NCBI GenBank assembly: GCA_020854215.1
Contig: JADZFY010000233.1
Location: forward strand, 1 to 39,397
Source of the DNA: Chitinophagaceae bacterium
GTDB taxonomy: Bacteria; Bacteroidota; Bacteroidia; Chitinophagales; Chitinophagaceae
Reading direction: 5' to 3'
DNA length: 39,397 nucleotides
Each line of letters opens with the position of its first letter. Position 1 is the first letter of the stretch. A model generated the notes under the pieces. That model saw nothing but the letters and a program-made list of their open reading frames with translations. It did no database searches and was not told the origin of the DNA. The position numbers and the translations under genes were made by a program. This document shows, in pieces, positions 35,409 through 39,397 of this stretch.

Positions 35409-36012
35409 CAGGTTTTTGCATTACCTTCTAAATACGCTGTAGGAAATGATTTGAAATTTATTCCTTATAGTGACACTCATATATTTGTATGCTGATAGGG
35501 GTTGCTTTGCTTCTGAATTTTTTAGAAAAAAATGGCAACAATTATTGATTGTAAAGTTGATGGTTATCAAAAGAATTAGAATGAACCGGTGAGATCACTT
35601 TATGTTCCATCTTTTTCAATTCCATGTCATTTCTTTCTATTAGGCGCTAATTCGCGATTGCCGCGTTCTGTTATTCTATCATTGAATTGGGGAGGAGAAA
35701 GTAGTGGTAAACCTCTGTTGGAATTGAAAGGGTCGACGTATACTGCTTTGAATGGAGGATATACCCTGCAGGGTGGGGTAACCATTTTTTATTTTTTGGT
35801 TGATTAGAAGAAAATGGAATCAATTTACTTCCTCCGTTGGAGGCGACGGGTTGTTTAAAGATTCTGATTTCGGAGTGAGTAGGATATTCAGGAGGCCTGC
35901 CTGCGTTCTAAACCCGTACAAGCACCAACATAACACTTACTTAATTTTTCTGAATAGAGAATATAACAGAATACCACAAAATAAAAAACCCCGGCATAGT
36001 TGCTGAGGTTTT
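35409..36012. other. About 600-bp gap without a convincing gene
   Basis: The stretch between the SSS gene and the tRNA repeats has only two short ORFs (72 and 68 residues) with no recognisable features, starts or neighbours. A perfect palindrome ACCCTGCAGGGT lies at 35763-35774. I see no insertion-sequence ends, tRNA or riboswitch. It could be decayed sequence at the edge of the sugar locus. Confidence 0.5.
35984..36012. terminator. Imperfect bidirectional terminator-like hairpin
   Basis: AAAACCCCGGCATAGTTGC and GAGGTTTT form an imperfect stem (AACC..GC with GC..GGTT) flanked by A and T runs on both sides. On the minus strand it ends in a GGTTTTTTATT-like tail and could be the outer stop for tRNA read-through. 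Confidence 0.5.
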
Positions 36013-36074
36013 GTGATCCCGCTGGGACTTCCCCTGTCAGGGGATAAACTTCTCGTCCCGGATTTTGCTAACGC

Positions 36075-36105
36075 AAAAAAAGCGATCCACTATCGTGCAT
36101 CGCTT
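36075..36105 (-). terminator. Duplicated tRNA terminator, distal copy
   Basis: On the minus strand AAGCGAT (36105-36099) pairs with ATCGCTT (36086-36080) and is followed by a run of T. It is identical to the proximal copy 105 bp away. Confidence 0.8.
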
Positions 36106-36179
36106 AGTTATCACTTCGTGATCCCGCTGGGACTTCCCCTGTCAGGGGATAAACTTCTCGTCCCCGATTTTGCTAACGC

Positions 36180-36210
36180 AAAAAAAGCGATCCACTATCG
36201 TGCATCGCTT
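36180..36210 (-). terminator. Rho-independent terminator of tRNA-Lys, proximal copy
   Basis: On the minus strand AAGCGAT (36210-36204) pairs with ATCGCTT (36191-36185) around a 12-nt loop and runs into seven T. It begins 14 nt after the tRNA 3' end. Confidence 0.85.
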
Positions 36211-36223
36211 AGTTATCACTTCG

Positions 36224-36296
36224 TGATCCCGCTGGGACTCGAACCCAGGACCCATACATTAAAAGTGTATTGCTCTACCAACTGAGCTACGGAATC
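36224..36296 (-). tRNA. tRNA-Lys (anticodon UUU)
   Basis: The minus strand folds as a full cloverleaf of 73 nt. The acceptor GATTCCG/CGGGATC has one T-G pair and discriminator A. The D arm is GCTC-AGTTGGTA-GAGC. The anticodon arm is ATACA-CTTTTAA-TGTAT with anticodon TTT, followed by a five-base variable loop GGGTC. The T arm is CTGGG-TTCGAGT-CCCAG. CCA is not encoded. A promoter lies about 45-75 bp upstream and duplicated 3' flanks lie downstream. Confidence 0.97.
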
Positions 36297-36339
36297 CGCT
36301 GATGTTTTACAACATAGCTCCCTTTCGTTTTTGGGAGTG

Positions 36340-36370
36340 CAAAAATAAGGGAAAAACACATTCACGCAAA
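36340..36370 (-). promoter_or_regulatory. Bacteroidota-type promoter of tRNA-Lys
   Basis: On the minus strand TTTG (36370-36367) is followed after 19 bp by TATTTTTG (36347-36340), matching the -33 TTTG and -7 TAnnTTTG consensus. The mature tRNA begins about 44 nt downstream, leaving a short 5' leader. Confidence 0.75.
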
Positions 36371-36475
36371 TTAAAAAATAATCTAAACGGGCTTCCTGCG
36401 CATCCATAGCTGATCCTTATGAAACTCAACCGTGTTTCAAACTGTAAAAGGCTGCTTATTACGGGTTCAGTCGCT

Positions 36476-36483
36476 TATTTTTG
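36476..36483 (+). promoter_or_regulatory. Candidate -7 box for the SAM hydroxide adenosyltransferase gene
   Basis: TATTTTTG matches TAnnTTTG and lies 34 bp before ATG 36518. It is inside the longer ORF in the track (36419), which supports the shorter start. No clear -33 box is seen. Confidence 0.5.
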
Positions 36484-36517
36484 CACGAATTGCGTTGTAC
36501 CATTGCGAAACGAACTC

Positions 36518-37336
36518 ATGCCCTTAATAACACTAACATCAGATATCGGACAAAAGGACTACCTCGTTGGGGCAATTAAAGGACAATTGTTACAGGCTGT
36601 GCCAGGGTGCACTTTGGTGGATATCAGTCATGAACTTACCCCATTTAATTATCCCAGGGCGGCTTATTTGTGCCGTAATGCCATTAAAAATTTTCCCGAT
36701 TTTACTTTTCATGTTGTTTTGGTGAATCTGTTCGAGAATAAGCAGGAACATCTTCTGCTCGCTTATCACAACCGGCAGTACATTTTATGTGCCGATAACG
36801 GACTGCTCACGATGATTGTGGAAGACAAGCCGGAACTGGTAATCGGACTTCCTATGGCTAAGTTTGTTATCAGGGATGCGCTGCATATGATCCGTGTTTT
36901 CGGAAAGAGTATTCAATCGCTTGTTGAAGGGCAAAGTATTCATACCATTGGGGTGGCGGATATTGAGATTGTTGAGAAGAATCCGTTACGACCGTTGCTG
37001 GGAGAAAACTGGATAGAAGGTCAGATTATTTTTATTGACCATTTTGAAAATGTGGTGATTAATATCACCCGCGAAGCTTTTGAGGAACAACGCAGGGGAA
37101 GAGGTTTTACGATTGCCTTCAAAAGAGGAGAGGTAATTGAAAAAATTTGTGAGACCTATGCTGATGTGCCGGAGGGAGAAAAACTGGCATTGTTTAATGC
37201 GGCGGGCTATCTCGAAATTGCAATAAACAAAGGGAATGCTGCCGGACTGTTAGGTTTGCAGGGTTATTCGGAAAAGCAATCCGCTCATCTGCAGAACCGG
37301 CTCTTTTATCAAACGATTCGTATTTTCTTTGAATAA
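36518..37336 (+). CDS. SAM hydroxide adenosyltransferase (DUF62 family)
   Basis: A 272-residue protein of the SAM_adeno_trans (former DUF62) family. Known members attack S-adenosyl-methionine with hydroxide to give adenosine and methionine, and fluorinase/chlorinase are relatives. The N terminus LITLTSDIGQKDYLVGAIKG, the DISHELTPFN segment near 36-45, CADNGLLT near 90, IDHFENVVINI near 180 and the C-terminal FNAAGYLEIAINKGNAA are family features. I start at 36518 (MPLITLTSD) because family proteins start there and a -7 box lies in the upstream extension. It is unrelated to the sugar locus. Confidence 0.9.
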   Translation: MPLITLTSDIGQKDYLVGAIKGQLLQAVPGCTLVDISHELTPFNYPRAAYLCRNAIKNFPDFTFHVVLVNLFENKQEHLLLAYHNRQYILCADNGLLTMIVEDKPELVIGLPMAKFVIRDALHMIRVFGKSIQSLVEGQSIHTIGVADIEIVEKNPLRPLLGENWIEGQIIFIDHFENVVINITREAFEEQRRGRGFTIAFKRGEVIEKICETYADVPEGEKLALFNAAGYLEIAINKGNAAGLLGLQGYSEKQSAHLQNRLFYQTIRIFFE

Positions 37337-37352
37337 GTTTTTGTATTGCTAT

Positions 37353-37580
37353 ATGAGTGCTGATACGGGAAAATATATGATCGCAGCGGGGATACTGCTG
37401 GTAATAGGCGGACTGATTATTTATTTTTTTCACGACAAGCTGCATTGGATCGGGCGATTGCCTGGTGATATCCGGTTTGAACGGAACAACTTTCGCTTTT
37501 ATTTCCCCGTCAGCACAATGATTCTGATTAGCATCATTCTTTCTCTTTTGTTGTGGCTTTTTAAAAATAAGATAGGATAG
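37353..37580 (+). CDS. DUF2905 family small membrane protein
   Basis: A 75-residue protein with two hydrophobic helices: AAGILLVIGGLIIYFF, and a second near the C terminus, MILISIILSLLLWLF. They are separated by the family block IGRLPGDIRFERNNFRFYFPVS. This is the DUF2905 pattern; function unknown. The track began at a TTG at 37329; ATG 37353 (MSADTGKYMIAAG) gives the usual family length. It lies 16 bp after the SAM hydroxide adenosyltransferase and may be co-transcribed. Confidence 0.88.
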   Translation: MSADTGKYMIAAGILLVIGGLIIYFFHDKLHWIGRLPGDIRFERNNFRFYFPVSTMILISIILSLLLWLFKNKIG

Positions 37581-37590
37581 CCGTTACCGC

Positions 37591-37638
37591 CAAGCCGATT
37601 TTTTAGCCGGACGTTTACGGCAGTTCTGGTTCGGCTTG
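37591..37638. repeat. Inverted repeat after the DUF2905 gene
   Basis: CAAGCCGA (37591-37598) and TCGGCTTG (37631-37638) are perfect complements around a 32-nt loop. It may be a weak transcription stop between DUF2905 and the ArsR gene; there is no long T tract. Confidence 0.4.
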
Positions 37639-37695
37639 TATTTCCACAAATACACGTGTGTTATAGCAACGATAACTGTGAAAAAAAATGAAAAT

Positions 37696-37737
37696 ATTTG
37701 CGCAAGCAAATGCTTTCGTATATATTTGCAAGCAAAT
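37696..37737 (+). promoter_or_regulatory. Double palindromic operator overlapping the promoter of the ArsR-SRPBCC operon
   Basis: ATTTGC-gcaa-GCAAAT (37696-37711) and ATTTGC-aa-GCAAAT (37724-37737) are two perfect 6-bp-arm palindromes with centres 27 bp apart. The promoter boxes lie within them: TTTG at 37697-37700 (-33) and TATATTTG at 37721-37728 (-7), separated by 20 bp. Binding would cover both boxes, which implies autorepression by the ArsR protein encoded 12 bp downstream. Confidence 0.72.
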
Positions 37738-37748
37738 ACTTGCTCAAT

Positions 37749-38120
37749 ATGGAGGCACGGAGAGACGTTTTTCAGGCAATAGCAGATCCCACACGCAGAG
37801 CAATCATTGGTATGATTGTTCGTCAACCGGTTAGTGTTAACGCTATTGCAGATCATTTTGATGTTAGCCGCCAGGCAATTTCGTTGCACCTAAAGATCCT
37901 GGCAGAATGCGGACTGTTACATATCACGCAACAGGGGCGGCAACGTTTCTGTGAGGTGAAACCTGAACCTTTGCAAGAAGTTCACGAATGGGTTGAGCAG
38001 TACCGTAAGTTATGGGCGGGGCGGCTCAACGCGCTCAAAAAATTTGTTGAACAGGAGGATATTTTTCCTGACCAAAAAATAGTATCTCATAAACGAACGA
38101 CTAAAAAGGTTAAGTCATGA
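37749..38120 (+). CDS. ArsR/SmtB-family winged-helix repressor
   Basis: A 123-residue protein. FQAIADPTRRAII near 8-20 and SVNAIADHFDVSRQAISLHLKILAECGLL near 29-57 are the ArsR winged-helix hallmarks. There is no Cys pair in the recognition helix of the kind used for metal sensing. I start at 37749 (MEARRDVFQ); the track start at 37698 is a TTG inside the promoter. It overlaps the SRPBCC gene by 4 bp (ATGA), a common pairing. Two palindromes over its promoter suggest autorepression. The ligand is unknown. Confidence 0.92.
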   Translation: MEARRDVFQAIADPTRRAIIGMIVRQPVSVNAIADHFDVSRQAISLHLKILAECGLLHITQQGRQRFCEVKPEPLQEVHEWVEQYRKLWAGRLNALKKFVEQEDIFPDQKIVSHKRTTKKVKS

Positions 38121-38611
38121 AAAATGATGCTTTTACAAATGAAGTTTTCATCGAAGACAGTTTTAGCGCGCCTGTTGAAAGGGTCTTTCGGGCTTGGACG
38201 GATCCCGAAAAATTGGTGAAATGGTTTGCGCCGGAGGGATGTACCATTCGTTTCAAAATGCTCAATATAGAAGAAGGTGGGCAGTTTCATTCCTGCATCT
38301 CGAACCCTCAGTACGGCGACTGTTGGTGTATCGGCGAATACAAAGATGTTACGCCCAATAGCCGCATTGTGTTTACAATGATTAATGCTGATGAAAATGG
38401 TAAGCCGGTGAATCCGGCTGATATTGGCATGGATCCGGACTGGCCTGGAGAAACGCTGGTTACGGTTACTTTATGGGAAGAAGACGGAAAAACTAAACTG
38501 CAACTGCGACAAACCGTTTTGCAGGAATTAGCAAAAAAAACCGGCGCCTACCCCAGCTGGTTGCAAATGCTCAAAAATATGCGGGCGATGGTTCACGATA
38601 ATAACCAATAA
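38117..38611 (+). CDS. SRPBCC (AHSA1-like) domain protein
   Basis: A 164-residue single-domain protein of the START/Bet v1-like fold. FSAPVERVFRAWTDPEKLVKWFAPEGC near 17-43 is the characteristic AHSA1 opening. The sequence then follows the beta strands of the fold (GGQFHSCI, CIGEYKDVTPNSRIVFTM) and ends in a long helix (WLQMLKNMRAMV). Such proteins bind hydrophobic ligands. Translational coupling to the ArsR gene (ATGA) suggests it acts in the response that gene controls. The ligand and reaction are unknown. Confidence 0.88.
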   Translation: MKNDAFTNEVFIEDSFSAPVERVFRAWTDPEKLVKWFAPEGCTIRFKMLNIEEGGQFHSCISNPQYGDCWCIGEYKDVTPNSRIVFTMINADENGKPVNPADIGMDPDWPGETLVTVTLWEEDGKTKLQLRQTVLQELAKKTGAYPSWLQMLKNMRAMVHDNNQ

Positions 38612-38612
38612 C

Positions 38613-39397
38613 ATGAAGCATCTTATACTAAATGCCGTTTTGCTTCTGAAGATATGCACATTGTACGCCGCTACAACAAACGTCGCAGAAAAGCAACGAA
38701 CGCGAACAACGATTTTAGCAGATACGGGAGTTTGTAGGAGTGGGTATGCCAACGTAAACGGACTTAAGATGTATTATGAAGTGTATCTTCCTCCGGCACA
38801 CGCAAATAAAACGGATATGCCATTAGTAATGCTTCACGGTGGTGGATCTACCATTCAAACAAGTTTTGGAAGCGTGATTCCATTATTTTCTAAAAGCCGG
38901 AAACTCATTTGTGTAGAACTGCAGGCTCACGGAAGAACAGGAGATCGCGATGCGCCGATTTCATTTGAGCAGGATGCGGACGATGTGGCTATGCTTCTTA
39001 GTATCCTGAACATTGGTCAGGCTGATGTATTTGGTTTTAGCAACGGAGGAAATACTGCTTTACAGATGGCTATCAGACACCCGAAACTTTGTAATAAAAT
39101 TGTTGCAGGATCCGTGTTATTGAAACGCAACGGCGCAATGCCCGGCTTTTGGAATTTTATGCAGCATGCAAGCTTTGAACAAATGCCTCAACCGTATAAG
39201 GATGCTTTTATGAAAGTGAATCCTGATAGCATAAAACTAAAGACGATGTATGAGAAATGCGCCCGCCGGATGCAGATTTTTAATGATTTTACCGACGACC
39301 AACTCAGCACAATTCAATCTCCGGTATTACTCATCAACGGCGATCGTGATGTGGGTACTTCGGAACATATAGTAGCCATGTCGAGATTGATTCCGCA
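38613..39397 (+). CDS. Alpha/beta hydrolase (partial, cut by window end)
   Basis: Absent from the ORF track because it runs off the right edge. It starts with ATG 38613, 1 bp after the SRPBCC stop, and is open for 261 residues. The N terminus is signal-like (MKHLILNAVLLLKICTLYAA). Alpha/beta-hydrolase features follow: HGGG (75-78, oxyanion region), GFSNGGN with nucleophile Ser143, and INGDRDVG with Asp244 and Asp246 as acid candidates; the catalytic His is beyond the edge. It probably belongs to the ArsR-SRPBCC operon. The substrate is unknown; esterase or peptidase activity is possible. Confidence 0.85.
   Translation, partial: MKHLILNAVLLLKICTLYAATTNVAEKQRTRTTILADTGVCRSGYANVNGLKMYYEVYLPPAHANKTDMPLVMLHGGGSTIQTSFGSVIPLFSKSRKLICVELQAHGRTGDRDAPISFEQDADDVAMLLSILNIGQADVFGFSNGGNTALQMAIRHPKLCNKIVAGSVLLKRNGAMPGFWNFMQHASFEQMPQPYKDAFMKVNPDSIKLKTMYEKCARRMQIFNDFTDDQLSTIQSPVLLINGDRDVGTSEHIVAMSRLIP

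Larger units (their letters stand above)
36013..36222 (-). repeat. Two tandem 105-bp units derived from the tRNA-Lys 3' end and its downstream flank
   Basis: Unit 1 (36013-36117) and unit 2 (36118-36222) differ at one base (G36060 versus C36165). Each begins on the plus strand with GTGATCCCGCTGGGACT, the same 17 bp as the 3' end of the adjacent tRNA gene and its first flanking bases (36223-36239). Each unit carries its own tRNA terminator hairpin and a TCCCCT-gac-AGGGGA stem. The arrangement reads as a duplication that began inside the T arm. The ORF 36013-36285 covering it is an artefact. Confidence 0.9.

Noticed and set aside
35589-36006. Two overlapping short plus-strand ORFs (72 and 68 residues)
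   Set aside because: No family features, no plausible start context and poor composition; described as a gap instead.
36013-36239. Possible CRISPR array
   Set aside because: The repeats are adjacent 105-bp units without spacers and derive from the tRNA 3' region.
36013-36285. 90-residue ORF over the tRNA repeats
   Set aside because: It translates the complement of a tRNA and its duplicated flank; its internal repeat is the DNA repeat itself.

Overview
The window reads as a chromosomal segment of a Bacteroidota bacterium, most likely Chitinophagaceae-like. This rests on two SusC/SusD pairs, promoters with the Bacteroidota -7 box TAnnTTTG, few clear Shine-Dalgarno sequences and A-rich leaders. 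The genus is inference; no marker gene was compared.

Layout: (1) 1-104, the 3' tail of an unidentified gene. (2) 273-35408, a polysaccharide-utilisation and sugar-oxidation locus of about 35 kb. It opens with a clan-A glycosidase fused to a PHP/CehA-like metallohydrolase and a lipoprotein PIG-L deacetylase. A secreted alpha/alpha-barrel protein and an AraC-type regulator follow on the minus strand. Next comes a catabolic run (RraA-like aldolase, SDR, EamA transporter, enolase-superfamily dehydratase, DUF4380), then SusC1/SusD1 with a clear terminator. SusC2/SusD2 follow with three glycosidase-like proteins, an amidohydrolase-2 protein (lactonase candidate), a zinc alcohol dehydrogenase, a second dehydratase, a second RraA protein, a second PIG-L deacetylase, a second DUF4380 protein and an SSS symporter. 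(3) 35409-36012, about 600 bp with no convincing gene. (4) 36013-39397, ordinary genes: tRNA-Lys(UUU) with a tandemly duplicated 3' flank, SAM hydroxide adenosyltransferase, DUF2905, an ArsR/SRPBCC pair and an alpha/beta hydrolase cut by the window edge.

How it may work (inference): glycan fragments are cut at the surface, imported by two SusCD pumps and deacetylated. Released sugars are then oxidised without phosphorylation: mutarotation (DUF4380?), dehydrogenation (ADH), lactone opening (amidohydrolase), dehydration of the sugar acid (MR/MLE enzymes), oxidation of the keto-deoxy acid (SDR) and retro-aldol cleavage (RraA-like). The dehydratase, aldolase, DUF4380 and PIG-L functions each occur twice, which suggests two related sugars. 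The substrate cannot be read from sequence.

The strongest new signal is regulatory. Five promoters in the locus share one architecture: two 13-bp direct repeats (best copy ACAAAATAGGGTA) with starts exactly 21 bp apart, and a -7 box starting exactly 35 bp after the start of the second repeat, always oriented toward the downstream gene. The best tandem copy lies just upstream of the AraC-type gene. This defines a probable local AraC regulon and ties all the parts together.
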